Source of the DNA: Citrifermentans bemidjiense Bem
GTDB lineage: Bacteria; Desulfobacterota; Desulfuromonadia; Geobacterales; Geobacteraceae
Assembly (NCBI RefSeq): GCF_000020725.1
Contig: NC_011146.1
Span: 1,735,501-1,799,500 of the forward strand
DNA length: 64,000 nt
Direction of reading: 5' to 3'
Part shown: positions 54,637 to 63,427 of the stretch, piece after piece
Layout: each line of letters opens with the position of its first letter
Position numbering within the stretch: position 1 is the first letter of the stretch
Program-made: the position numbers and the translations under genes
The notes under the pieces: model-generated
The model's database searches: none
What the model was told of the DNA's origin: nothing
The model's input: the letters and a program-made list of their open reading frames with translations, nothing else

Positions 54637-55849
54637 AAGTCGCAATTCCGCGCACGGCTACACCATGATCGAGTTGATGGTGGTGATGCTGATCTTCTCG
54701 GTCGTGATGGCCCTGATCAGCGTCTCATTCTCCAGGATGGTTCGCGGCTCCGGGCAGCTGCTTAAAAGCGCCGAAACGGACATCGGAGGGCTAATCGGGC
54801 TGGAACTGATGCGCAGCGACACGGAATCCGCCGGATTCGGGCTTTACTGGAGCGGGCCTGGCGGAGGCGTCTCGGCCATCAGCTACATGGAAGCCAGTGA
54901 CGACCTGGTGCTGGTGAACAACTGCCCCGGCGGCTGCCCCAACGCCAAACCGTCGTTATTCGACGACCGTACCTACGCCACCGACCGGTACATCCCGCGG
55001 GCCTATCGGGTCGGCAACAACGTCGGTTACAACGGCTCCGACTACGTTGTACTCAAAGGGACCACGCTGGGGACGAACAAGGTGTCCCGGGCTTGGGGCT
55101 ACCTGAACTACAGCGCGGGGACGGTAGTCACTCCCCCCAGGGATGCATCAGGCGCAACGTTTCATCCCGGTGACCGCGCCATCGTGCTGAAAAGCGGAAT
55201 GTCAGCAGGAAGAGAGGTGCGGGAGCTCGTCATCGCCGGTAACCAGTTTTACACCTCCTACGCCGATGCTTTCCAAAAGGAATTCCGCCCCAAAGAGCCG
55301 GGCGACAACTTTCTCGTCTACGGCATAGACGAGCCGGGCGGATCTCTTCGCTTTCCGTTCAACAGGACCGATTACTATATTGATCGTCCCGGCGACATAT
55401 CCAGAACCTGCGCTCCTGGGACCGGCGTCCTTTATAAGTCCGTGATCAACCAGAGCGGCAAGAAACCAGAGGAATGTCCCATCCTCGACTGCGTGGCCGA
55501 CATGCAGGTGGTGCTCTACACTGACTCAAATGGGGACGGCGTGGTCGATTATCACCCGGACGGCGAGGAACTGGACGCACAGGACGCACTGAAAACGCGT
55601 AAACAGCTAAAGGAGATCCGGGTCTACATCCTGGCTCAGCAGGGAAGAAGGGACGATACCTACCGCTACCCCGTGGCGGAACCCGAGCGGGCTATCCTCG
55701 TCGGCGATCCGGCGCTAAAAGAAAACCCGGAGGAAAGCGCCCTGGGACGCATCTGGACTTCGAGCAAAATGGCCGACATCTTCGGCAGCATCTGGCGCAA
55801 TTACCGCTGGAAGCTCTACACCATTGTGGTGCAGCCCAAAAACCTGTAG
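54629..55849 (+). CDS. Minor pilin, PilW type (set 2)
   Basis: 406 residues. Leader MSKSRNSAHG before YTMIELMVVMLIFSVVMALI, Glu5 present. ETDIGGLIGLELMRSDTESA, CVADMQVVLYTDSNGDGVVD, LKEIRVYILAQQGRRDDTYR and the end YRWKLYTIVVQPKNL parallel set 1. It also has DSNGDGVVD (about 299-307), a calcium-loop-like sequence missing from the set 1 protein. Overlaps the PilV gene by 8 bases. Confidence 0.9.
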   Translation: MSKSRNSAHGYTMIELMVVMLIFSVVMALISVSFSRMVRGSGQLLKSAETDIGGLIGLELMRSDTESAGFGLYWSGPGGGVSAISYMEASDDLVLVNNCPGGCPNAKPSLFDDRTYATDRYIPRAYRVGNNVGYNGSDYVVLKGTTLGTNKVSRAWGYLNYSAGTVVTPPRDASGATFHPGDRAIVLKSGMSAGREVRELVIAGNQFYTSYADAFQKEFRPKEPGDNFLVYGIDEPGGSLRFPFNRTDYYIDRPGDISRTCAPGTGVLYKSVINQSGKKPEECPILDCVADMQVVLYTDSNGDGVVDYHPDGEELDAQDALKTRKQLKEIRVYILAQQGRRDDTYRYPVAEPERAILVGDPALKENPEESALGRIWTSSKMADIFGSIWRNYRWKLYTIVVQPKNL

Positions 55850-55863
55850 CAGGGGAGGGGAGC

Positions 55864-56481
55864 ATGGCAATCCTTCGCTCTGAAGGTGGGGCGGCGCTGA
55901 TAACGGCACTGATGCTGACCATGCTTACGCTGGTGATCGCGCTGACCCTGCTCACCATAATCACGACCGGCACCAAGGTTTCCGGTAGCCAAAAACGTTA
56001 CCGCAGCTCTCTCGCGGCCGCCCAGGGAGGGGCGGAACTGTTGGCAGCGGAGATCGTGCCGAGGCTGTTCCAGTCTGGGAGCCTTAACCAACTGGAGCAC
56101 GACTACGCGCTGATCAACCTGCAGCTAAGCGACGCGAACTGCCTGAAGCAGAAGCTGGAGCAATCGGTAGGAGGCTGGAGCAACTGCAGTGCGGCCCAAG
56201 CCTCCACGGACCCCGCGCAGGCGCCGGACGTTTCTTTCCGCCTCGCCGGGGAACCACCGGCGAAGGGTTTTCTGGTCACCTCTAAGATAGTCGATACTAC
56301 CCCCGGCAACTCCGATGCCAGCGGCAACGACCTGCTCGACCCGGGCGGCGCGGTCTCCAGCAGGGACGACACGGTTCATCCGCGACACGTCCCCGCCATG
56401 TACAACCTTTCCGTGCAGGGGGTTCGGGAAGAGGCAGGATCCCGCGAAAAGGCGCGGCTGTCTGTGCTTTACGCCTATTGA
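55864..56481 (+). CDS. Minor pilin, PilX/GspK type (set 2)
   Basis: 205 residues. MAILRSEGG precedes AALITALMLTMLTLVIALTL, again without Glu5. KVSGSQKRYRSSLAAAQGGA, SKIVDTTPGNSDASGNDLLD and the end ARLSVLYAY match the set 1 PilX closely. AGGGGAGGGG lies just before the ATG. No strong terminator follows; a gap of 270 bases leads to the pilM operon. Confidence 0.88.
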   Translation: MAILRSEGGAALITALMLTMLTLVIALTLLTIITTGTKVSGSQKRYRSSLAAAQGGAELLAAEIVPRLFQSGSLNQLEHDYALINLQLSDANCLKQKLEQSVGGWSNCSAAQASTDPAQAPDVSFRLAGEPPAKGFLVTSKIVDTTPGNSDASGNDLLDPGGAVSSRDDTVHPRHVPAMYNLSVQGVREEAGSREKARLSVLYAY

Positions 56482-56684
56482 TCACCGTCTTTTTGCTCGT
56501 ACTTTTCTCGCCGCCGCCCTTCCTCTCTTGGCCGTTGCGGAAGGCATTCCGATGTCTGACGGACCCTTCTTTAATAAACCCTTTGTTTCTGCAGGTGCGG
56601 CGCAGCCGGGGCCGGGATCCAGGCTTCAATAGACCGCCTTTGTACCTCTTTGCAATATAATTACATATAATTTTGATTAATTGC

Positions 56685-56712
56685 TTGACTTTTCTTTCTT
56701 ATAGTGTAGATC
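56685..56712 (+). promoter_or_regulatory. Sigma-70-like promoter for the XRE-pilMNOPQ operon
   Basis: TTGACT (56685-56690), 16 bases, TAGATC (56707-56712), within an AT-rich stretch that breaks the GC-rich background. It lies 41 bases before the small HTH gene. Confidence 0.45.
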
Positions 56713-56753
56713 TTTAGCAAATTTGTTATGTCTGTTTTAAACCGGTGCCTACC

Positions 56754-56951
56754 ATGATCATGAATAGCGTCAAAAAGCTGCGGGAAGAGCGACTGATGAG
56801 CAAGGCGGAGCTGGCGCGCCTTGCCGGAGTGTCGCCTATCACCATCGACCGGATCGAGCGGGGAGAGGATTGCAGGATGGAAACCAAGCGCAAGATCCTG
56901 CTTGCCCTTGGCTTTTCACTCTCCGACAAACAGAAGGTATTTCAGGATTAG
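56754..56951 (+). CDS. Small XRE-family helix-turn-helix protein
   Basis: 65 residues, one HTH domain: VKKLREERLMSKAELARLAG, then VSPITIDRIERGEDCRMETK. Such proteins bind operators as dimers; this one has no sensor domain. ATG 56754 is chosen; GTG 56745 is an alternative and none has a strong ribosome site. It lies 18 bases before pilM on the same strand and is thus first gene of the pilMNOPQ operon, where it could autoregulate the unit. Confidence 0.8.
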   Translation: MIMNSVKKLREERLMSKAELARLAGVSPITIDRIERGEDCRMETKRKILLALGFSLSDKQKVFQD

Positions 56952-56969
56952 CGGAAATAGGACCACGCG

Positions 56970-58022
56970 ATGCTTTTCTCAAAGAAGAAGGACATAGTAG
57001 GGGTCGACATCGGATCCAGCGCGGTGAAGCTCGTGCAGCTGCGCCCGGTGAAGGGGGGGTACCAGCTGGTGAAGATCGGCATCTCGCCGCTTCCCGCCGA
57101 GGCCATCGTCGACAACACCCTCATGGACAGTTCCTCGATCGTGGAGACGGTGAAACAGCTTGTTTCCGGCCTGGGAGTGAAGGCCAAGGAAGTGGCGTGT
57201 TCCATTTCCGGCAACTCGGTGATCATCAGGAAGATCTCGCTCCCGGTGATGCCGGTGGAAGAGCTGGAGGACCAGATTCACTGGGAGGCTGAGCAGTACA
57301 TCCCCTTCGACATCAACGACGTCAACGTGGATTTCCAGATACTGTCTCCCGACGAGCAGGACCCCTCGAAGATGAACGTCCTTCTGGTCGCCAGCAAGAA
57401 GGACATCATCAACGATTACCTTTCGGTGTTCGCTGAGGCCGGGCTCAAGCTGGTGGTAGTGGACGTCGACTCCTTCGCCGTCCAAAACGCTTACGAGGCA
57501 AACTATCCGGCGGACCCGGACGAGGTGGTTGCCCTGGTCAACATCGGCGCCAGCATCTTCAACCTCAACATCATACGGGACGGGGTTTCGCTGTTCACCC
57601 GCGACGTGCAGATGGGGGGGAACCTATACACCGAGGAGATACAGAAGCAGTTCGGGATCAACAGCGAGCAGGCGGAGCAAATGAAGCTCTCCGTCACCGG
57701 TAACGAAGACCAGAGGCTGGCCGAGACGCTGCAACGGGTGAACGAGACCATCGCCCTGGAGATGCGCCGCTCCCTGGACTTCTACAATTCCACGGCAGGC
57801 GAGGGGAGGATCACCAAGGTGTATCTCTCCGGCGGCGCCGCGAAGACCGCATTTCTCATGGAGGCAGTCCAGCAACGGCTGGCGTTGCCGGTGGAGATCC
57901 TCAACCCGCTCTTGAAGGTCGCGGTGAACGAGAAGGAATTCGACCTCAAGCACCTTGAGGAGATCGCACCGCTGATAACGGTAGCGGTGGGGCTGGCGAC
58001 GAGGAGGGTCGGGGACAAATGA
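56970..58022 (+). CDS. pilM: Type IV pilus inner-membrane platform protein PilM
   Basis: 350 residues, FtsA/actin-like ATP-binding fold, cytoplasmic. KDIVGVDIGSSAVKLVQL is the first phosphate loop; ALVNIGASIFNLNIIRDGVS, FTRDVQMGGNLYTEEI and VYLSGGAAKTAFL are the others. It binds the cytoplasmic start of PilN (INLLP) and forms the alignment complex with PilN, O and P. Its stop overlaps the pilN start (ATGA). Confidence 0.96.
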   Translation: MLFSKKKDIVGVDIGSSAVKLVQLRPVKGGYQLVKIGISPLPAEAIVDNTLMDSSSIVETVKQLVSGLGVKAKEVACSISGNSVIIRKISLPVMPVEELEDQIHWEAEQYIPFDINDVNVDFQILSPDEQDPSKMNVLLVASKKDIINDYLSVFAEAGLKLVVVDVDSFAVQNAYEANYPADPDEVVALVNIGASIFNLNIIRDGVSLFTRDVQMGGNLYTEEIQKQFGINSEQAEQMKLSVTGNEDQRLAETLQRVNETIALEMRRSLDFYNSTAGEGRITKVYLSGGAAKTAFLMEAVQQRLALPVEILNPLLKVAVNEKEFDLKHLEEIAPLITVAVGLATRRVGDK

Positions 58023-58627
58023 TCAAGATAAACCTCCTCCCCTTGCGGGCATCCAAGAAGAAAGAGACCATCCGGCAGCAGGTCTCGATACTGATCGTCT
58101 GCGTTGTAGGCGTCCTGGTGGTGGGGCTCAGCTTCTACGGCGTGCTGCGTGGCAGAATCGCCGCGACCACGGCAGAGATCGCCAACTCCGAATCCGAGTT
58201 GGCATCGCTCAAGACGAAGATCGGCACCATCGACAACATCAAAAAGCTGCAGCAGGAGGTCAAGAAGAAGCTCGACGTCCTGAACCAGTTGCGCCGTGCG
58301 AAGACCGGTCCCGCCTCAAGGCTCGCGGCCCTCTCCGATGCGCTGCCGCCGAAGCTGTGGCTCACCAAGTACGCCGAGAACGGCAACAGCGTCACTATCG
58401 CCGGCGTCGCCATGAGCGAGGAGCTGATCGCAGTTTTCATGAAAAGCTTGCAGGCCTCAGGCGCCTTCAGCAACGTCGAGCTGGTGGTTTCAGAGCAGAA
58501 CGAGACCGCCGGGGTGAAGGCTAAACGTTTCGAACTGCAGGTCCAGATCGCGCAGCAGCTGTCCGCAACTGAAGCGGTGGGTTCCCCGTCAGCCGGGAAG
58601 AATCCTCCACCCAAACCAACTCCCTGA
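58019..58627 (+). CDS. pilN: Type IV pilus alignment protein PilN
   Basis: 202 residues. The N-terminal MIKINLLPLRASKKKE holds the conserved INLLP that docks into PilM, followed by one membrane helix (VSILIVCVVGVLVVGLSFYG), a coiled coil and a periplasmic ferredoxin-like domain (LWLTKYAENGNSVTIAGVAM). The C-terminal tail (VGSPSAGKNPPPKPTP) is Pro-rich. It pairs with PilO, encoded 15 bases downstream. Confidence 0.95.
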   Translation: MIKINLLPLRASKKKETIRQQVSILIVCVVGVLVVGLSFYGVLRGRIAATTAEIANSESELASLKTKIGTIDNIKKLQQEVKKKLDVLNQLRRAKTGPASRLAALSDALPPKLWLTKYAENGNSVTIAGVAMSEELIAVFMKSLQASGAFSNVELVVSEQNETAGVKAKRFELQVQIAQQLSATEAVGSPSAGKNPPPKPTP

Positions 58628-58642
58628 CGCAGAGGCCTTGCC

Positions 58643-59242
58643 ATGGATCCACAAATAGAAAAATTGCTCAAGCTCCCGACCAAGGAGAAGGTCGCCCTGT
58701 TGGCTTTGGTGCTGATAGTGGAGGGGGTCGCCCTTTTCTATGGGCTGCACCGCCCGAAGATGGACGAGCTGAAGGAGCTCAAGGCGAAGCAGGAAGAACT
58801 CCAGAAGCAGATCCAGGAAAGCCGCAGCATCGCCAACAACCTGCCGCGCTTCAAGGCCGAGTACGAGCAGCTCAAGAAGGACCTGGACAACGCCCTCACC
58901 GAGCTTCCCAACCAGAAGGAGATCCCGTCGCTTCTGACCAGCATCTCCACCCAGGGGAAAGGGGCGGGGCTCGACTTCCTGCTCTTCAGGCCCAAGCCAG
59001 AGGTTCCCAAGGACTTCTACGCGGAAGTGCCGGTGGACATCGCGGTGGCGGGGACCTACTACCAGGTCGCCGATTTCTTCCTTTCGGTGGGAAAATTGCC
59101 GCGCATCGTCAACATCACCAACGTAAACGTCTCTGATATCAAGGAGAGCAACGGGCGGACCACCCTGAAGGTCAGCTGCCTGGCCACCACCTTCCGCTTC
59201 CTCGACCCTAAAGAGAAAAAAAATGAAAAAAAGCCTAAATAA
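58643..59242 (+). CDS. pilO: Type IV pilus alignment protein PilO
   Basis: 199 residues: a cytoplasmic start, one membrane helix (VALLALVLIVEGVALFYGLH), a coiled coil (KELKAKQEELQKQIQES) and a periplasmic domain with SISTQGKGAGLDFLLFRP and YYQVADFFLSVGKLPRIVNI, typical of PilO. It forms heterodimers with PilN and links to lipoprotein PilP. Its end overlaps the pilP start by 20 bases. Confidence 0.95.
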   Translation: MDPQIEKLLKLPTKEKVALLALVLIVEGVALFYGLHRPKMDELKELKAKQEELQKQIQESRSIANNLPRFKAEYEQLKKDLDNALTELPNQKEIPSLLTSISTQGKGAGLDFLLFRPKPEVPKDFYAEVPVDIAVAGTYYQVADFFLSVGKLPRIVNITNVNVSDIKESNGRTTLKVSCLATTFRFLDPKEKKNEKKPK

Positions 59243-59783
59243 CATCGCGCTGACGTTGCTGCTGCTGGCTCTTTGCGGCACCGGTTGCAAGAAGGAAGAG
59301 GCTCCGCCTCCACCTCCACCTCCGCCCGCCGCACCCAAGCCTGCGGCACCCAAGCCCGCAGCACCGGTGCAGGCACAGCGCTCCTCGGTGAGCAGCACCG
59401 GCGCCTCACTGGATTTCAGCAAAAAGACCGACCCGTTCAAGTCGCAGGCCCCCGTGGTGGCGAAACCGCAGCCTGGATCTCCGGGGACCGGGGGAGGAGG
59501 CGGCGCGGTGTCACCTGCCGCGGACCTTCTCCCGATCCAGAGCTATGAAGTGTCGAAGTTCAAGGTGGCAGGGATCATCGCCGGCCTCAGGGAGAACCAG
59601 GCGCTGGTGATCGACCCCAACGGCAAGGGTTATGTAGTGAAAGCAGGCATGCAGATCGGCAACGCCAACGGCCGTATTTCCAGGATCACTTCCTCAAGCG
59701 TGGAGGTGGTGGAGCGTTACCGCGAAGGCGGTGGCCGCCCCAAGAGCAGGACTATCGTGCTCACGCTGCCCAAGAAAAGGTAA
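59223..59783 (+). CDS. pilP: Type IV pilus lipoprotein PilP
   Basis: 186 residues. Lipoprotein signal LNNIALTLLLLALCGTGC with the acylated Cys followed by KKEE. A long Pro/Ala linker (8 Pro in a row, then APKPAAPKPAAP) leads to the C-terminal domain SYEVSKFKVAGIIAGLRENQ, ALVIDPNGKGYVVKAGMQIG, which binds the PilQ N-domains. It bridges the inner-membrane PilNO complex to the secretin. Confidence 0.94.
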   Translation: MKKSLNNIALTLLLLALCGTGCKKEEAPPPPPPPPAAPKPAAPKPAAPVQAQRSSVSSTGASLDFSKKTDPFKSQAPVVAKPQPGSPGTGGGGGAVSPAADLLPIQSYEVSKFKVAGIIAGLRENQALVIDPNGKGYVVKAGMQIGNANGRISRITSSSVEVVERYREGGGRPKSRTIVLTLPKKR

Positions 59784-59795
59784 GGAGCGTTTCAG

Positions 59796-62636
59796 ATGAC
59801 AAGGTACCAGTGCAGAATTCTATGTCATGCCGTGGCACTCATCGTTTTGTTGACCATTTCCGCCGGATGCGTGAAACGGATGACCGCTGCGAACGAGCCT
59901 GCCCAGGCAGAGGCCTCCGCCTTTGCGACACTCAAGTCGGTCACGGTGTCGGCCGACGCCACCAGCGTGGAGCTGGTCAGCGACAAGCCGATCACCTATA
60001 CCTCCTATAAGGGGGGCGATCCGACCCAGATCATCGTCGACATCTCCCAAACCGAGCCGGGGGCTGTGACTTCTCCCATCGAGGTGAACCGCGGCAACAT
60101 CAAGCAGATTGAGGTCGAGCGCCAACCTTTGGGCGGGAGCGTGCTGACGCATCTAAGGCTCGTCCTGACTAAGGACGTCGACTTCGCGGTCGCCACCGAC
60201 CCCTCGGACAAGAGCAGGCTCAAGATCTATCTCCCGGTAGTGGAGCCCGAGGCGAAGGCCGAGCCGGCCGAAGTCAAGGAAGCCGCGCTTTCCGAGAGCA
60301 GGATCGACGAGAAGACTCTTTCGCCGGCCGCAGCTGCCGCGCCCGCCGTTGAGGCCAGCGCTCCCATCAAGGCGGAAGCCATGGCGGCACAGACCGCCGC
60401 GCCTGCCGCGGTGCCCAAGGCAACAACCGCAGCTGTCGCACAACCGAAAGCTGGTGCCGCCCCCGAGAAGAGTGGCGGCGCAGAGGGGGGACGCGGTCTC
60501 AACGCCGTGATCACCGGGGCGGACGGTGTTGATCTCTCCATCCAGGGGGGGGTGCAGACCTTCAACTCCTTCAAGTTGATCAAACCTGACCGCATCGTCC
60601 TCGACCTCTTCAAGGTCAAGAACTCGCTTCCCCAGAACGTGGTGCCTGTCAACGCCTTCGGCATCGCCAACGCCCGGGTGGGGTCGACCCCAGATAAGGT
60701 GCGCGTGGTGCTGGATGCAGCGGGGGACAGCCTCCCTCCGTACGAGGTGGTCAAGAGCGACCTCGGGGTGAAGATCAGGCTCAAGGGAAAGACCCCGGCC
60801 ATCGCCAAGGCTCCGGCTGTTGAAGCCCCGGCAGCGGCGGCCGCCCCGGCTCCGGCTCCGGCAACACGCCCCGCCCCGGCTCCGGCTCCGGCAACACGCC
60901 CCGTCCCGGCGCCGGCAGCAGCGAAGCTGAAGTCCGAGGTTCCCCACTCCCGCCAGACCAAGGGGGCGCTGGAAGGGATCGAGTTCAAGGTGGTCGACGG
61001 CGTTTCCCGCGTCTCCATGAAGCTCTTCGGGACCTGCGAGCCCGGACAGCCGTTGCGCGGGCCCCACGGGGTAACGCTCAGCATCGCCAACTGCCAGGTA
61101 CCAAAACAACTGCAGCGCGCGCTCGACACCACCCAGTTCGGCACACCGGTGCTCTCGGTAACGCCTTACCAGGTGAAGGTAAAGGGGAGCACCGTTACCA
61201 AGGTCCTGGTTAAGCTGCGCGGCAACCCCGAATTCAGCACCAGCCGCAAGGGAGATCTGCTCCTTTGGGACTTCGTGAACCCGGGTCCGGTAGCGGCTCC
61301 CAAGCTCCCTGCCGCACCGCCTGCTCCCAAGGCCAGGGCCAAGGCTTCTGCCGAGCCCAGGGTCGCCGAGGAACTGACCCCGACGCCGGCGCGTACCAGC
61401 GACGACATGGCGGTTCAGCTTCCCAGCGATCGCCCGGCCAAGAAGGTCTACACGGGGAGGAGGGTGACCCTCGAATTCTCCGACGCCGATGTGAGGAAGA
61501 TCTTCCAGTTGATCGCCGAAGTAAGCAACCTGAACTTCCTCATCGCCGATGACGTCACCGGGACCATCAGCATAAAGCTGGTAAACGTACCATGGGACCA
61601 GGCCCTCGACGTGATCCTCGATGCCAAAGGGCTTGCCATGGTGCGCGAGGGGAACATCGTTCAGATCAAGCCCAGATCCAAGATGCAGAACCAGGCCGAC
61701 GAGGAACTCGCTGCGAAGAAAGCGGCTGAGCGTCTGATGGAACTGAAGACCATGGTGTTCGAGGTGAACTACGCCTCGGTGAACGACGTGGCGATGCAGT
61801 TCGGCATGCTCAAGAGCGATCGCGGCGTCATCACCAAGGACGAGCGCACCAGCCGCGTGATCGTAAAGGACATCCAGACCGCTCTCAACGACATGAAGGC
61901 GCTCCTGAAAACGTTAGACGCCCCCGAGAAACAGGTGATGATCGAGGCCCGCATCGTCGAAGCCACCTCGACTTTCACCCGCGACTTGGGCGTGCAGTGG
62001 GGGCTTAGCTACCGCGACGGCTCCGCTTCGGTTGCTGGCATCAACTCGGTAGACACCGGTTTCGGCGGAGTTGTTTCAGCGGCCGGGCCGGGCTCCTCTG
62101 GTGCAGGCGGACTCGGGCTCGGCATGTCCTTTGGCAAGCTGACCAGCAACATCAAACTCGACATGAGGCTTGCCGCGGCCGCGACCATCGGGCAGGTGAA
62201 GATCATCTCCACCCCGAAAGTCGTCACTCTGAACAACAAGGCCGCGAAGATCTCACAGGGGCAGTCCATACCATACCAGACCACCTCAGCCGAAGGAACC
62301 AAGACCGAATTCGTCGAAGCCGCCCTGACCCTCGAGGTAACCCCGCACATTACCGCGGACGGCTCGGTCAGCATGAAGATCAAGGCTAGCAACAACTCGC
62401 CCGGCACCGGGTCGCCCCCTCCCATCAACAAGAAGGAGGCGACCACCGAACTGGTGGTGTCCAACGGCGACACCACGGTCATCGGTGGCATCTATGTCGA
62501 CAGCGACACCGAGTCCGATACCGGGGTCCCGTTTCTTTCGGACATTCCGCTTTTGGGTTGGCTCTTTAAATCCAACTCCAAGCAGAAGACCAAGACCGAA
62601 CTGCTGATTTTTATTACGCCTAAGATAGTTCTTTAA
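59796..62636 (+). CDS. pilQ: Type IV pilus secretin PilQ
   Basis: 946 residues, longer than Pseudomonas PilQ (about 714). The N-terminus has a lipobox-like LLTISAGC, so it may be lipid-anchored. Three AMIN-like domains (about 44-125, 235-325, 390-475) bind peptidoglycan; Ala/Pro linkers join them. STN/N0 domain from about 545 (VTLEFSDADVRKIFQLIAEV), then Secretin_N (TMVFEVNYASVNDVAMQF) and the secretin channel (VMIEARIVEATSTFTRDLGV ... LFKSNSKQKTKTELLIFITP). It forms the outer-membrane pore through which the pilus passes. It ends the pilMNOPQ run 13 bases after pilP. Confidence 0.96.
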   Translation: MTRYQCRILCHAVALIVLLTISAGCVKRMTAANEPAQAEASAFATLKSVTVSADATSVELVSDKPITYTSYKGGDPTQIIVDISQTEPGAVTSPIEVNRGNIKQIEVERQPLGGSVLTHLRLVLTKDVDFAVATDPSDKSRLKIYLPVVEPEAKAEPAEVKEAALSESRIDEKTLSPAAAAAPAVEASAPIKAEAMAAQTAAPAAVPKATTAAVAQPKAGAAPEKSGGAEGGRGLNAVITGADGVDLSIQGGVQTFNSFKLIKPDRIVLDLFKVKNSLPQNVVPVNAFGIANARVGSTPDKVRVVLDAAGDSLPPYEVVKSDLGVKIRLKGKTPAIAKAPAVEAPAAAAAPAPAPATRPAPAPAPATRPVPAPAAAKLKSEVPHSRQTKGALEGIEFKVVDGVSRVSMKLFGTCEPGQPLRGPHGVTLSIANCQVPKQLQRALDTTQFGTPVLSVTPYQVKVKGSTVTKVLVKLRGNPEFSTSRKGDLLLWDFVNPGPVAAPKLPAAPPAPKARAKASAEPRVAEELTPTPARTSDDMAVQLPSDRPAKKVYTGRRVTLEFSDADVRKIFQLIAEVSNLNFLIADDVTGTISIKLVNVPWDQALDVILDAKGLAMVREGNIVQIKPRSKMQNQADEELAAKKAAERLMELKTMVFEVNYASVNDVAMQFGMLKSDRGVITKDERTSRVIVKDIQTALNDMKALLKTLDAPEKQVMIEARIVEATSTFTRDLGVQWGLSYRDGSASVAGINSVDTGFGGVVSAAGPGSSGAGGLGLGMSFGKLTSNIKLDMRLAAAATIGQVKIISTPKVVTLNNKAAKISQGQSIPYQTTSAEGTKTEFVEAALTLEVTPHITADGSVSMKIKASNNSPGTGSPPPINKKEATTELVVSNGDTTVIGGIYVDSDTESDTGVPFLSDIPLLGWLFKSNSKQKTKTELLIFITPKIVL
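60843..60902 (+). repeat. Two exact 30-bp tandem repeats within pilQ
   Basis: The 30-base unit starting GCCCCGGCTCCGGCTCCGGC and ending AACACGCCCC occurs twice in tandem, and a third partial start follows. It encodes the Ala/Pro linker APAPAPATRP twice. In-frame, so changes in copy number would only lengthen or shorten the linker between AMIN domains. Confidence 0.95.
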
Positions 62637-62646
62637 GGAGATTGTA

Positions 62647-63216
62647 ATGTTCAGAAAAATTGCACAGTTGTTTTGTCTGGCATCCGCCATTGTTGCCCTA
62701 AGTTCATGCGGTGGTGGTGATCTCGGAGGCGGAATTGGCGAATTCGCTACTGTCAACGCAACGGCAGTTCCTAAGACTGCTAGGCTTGAATCTGACATTG
62801 TCACCGGCAACGCCTGTACCACCGTATCCACTGGCGGCACGGTCAAGACTGATAATGTAGACGTGGATTTCACTTCAAAGCCACAATTCACTACTGGCGC
62901 CCTTAACTTAGAGGTCACCAGAATAACCATACACTACATACCGGCCAACCCTGCTACACCAGCTATTCCCGATACATTTCTTAACACAAATCAGACCGTA
63001 GCTCCCGGTAGTACGTTCACGTTTACGGTTCCTGTCTTAACGGAAGCGCAGAAAACTGCGCTCCTGAATCGTACTACGTTACCAATGCCTCTATGCAGCT
63101 CCACTGTCTTCGAGTACTACGTGGACATTATTTTTGAAACCACCGAGCCAGGGGGGATTGGCAAAACGAGAAACATCACTGCCAAGATGAATCTGGCCGT
63201 GGCAGACAGAACTTAA
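62647..63216 (+). CDS. Predicted lipoprotein of unknown function after pilQ
   Basis: 189 residues, not recognised. Lipoprotein signal FCLASAIVALSSC followed by a Gly-rich GGGDLGGGIGEF. The mature part is beta-like with many Thr (NACTTVSTGGTVKTDNVDVD, VTRITIHYIPANPATPAIPD, FEYYVDIIFETTEPGG). It starts 10 bases after pilQ with AAGGAG upstream, so it is in the operon. Base composition is less GC-rich and codon use looser than in the pil genes, hinting at later arrival. Confidence 0.75.
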   Translation: MFRKIAQLFCLASAIVALSSCGGGDLGGGIGEFATVNATAVPKTARLESDIVTGNACTTVSTGGTVKTDNVDVDFTSKPQFTTGALNLEVTRITIHYIPANPATPAIPDTFLNTNQTVAPGSTFTFTVPVLTEAQKTALLNRTTLPMPLCSSTVFEYYVDIIFETTEPGGIGKTRNITAKMNLAVADRT

Positions 63217-63427
63217 ATCTTTGCACGATGTCTCATATTAATGCTTCCAAAGTGCATGAAATGGCTTTCACGAGGTAAATGTGCCATTTACTCCGACTTC
63301 ATAGACGATAAGCAACGACCTACCGTTTCCGGCAGCTCATACTGTCGAACCCTGTGGCAGATGGCCTTTCCCAGTGTCTGTGTGATGGTCATCTTTGAAA
63401 GAGTTCCAATTCGAAGAGGTGTTTAAG

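Noticed and set aside
56482-56632. Open frame continuing past the PilX stop with a hydrophobic stretch (RTFLAAALPLLAVAEG)
   Set aside because: No start codon with a ribosome site; it is the tail of another frame from within the PilX gene.
63241-63426. 61-codon frame between the two lipoprotein genes
   Set aside because: No ribosome site and no family pattern; it spans what is more likely the promoter region of the second lipoprotein. An AAATGGC/GCCATTT inverted repeat (63259-63289) inside it has no T tract.
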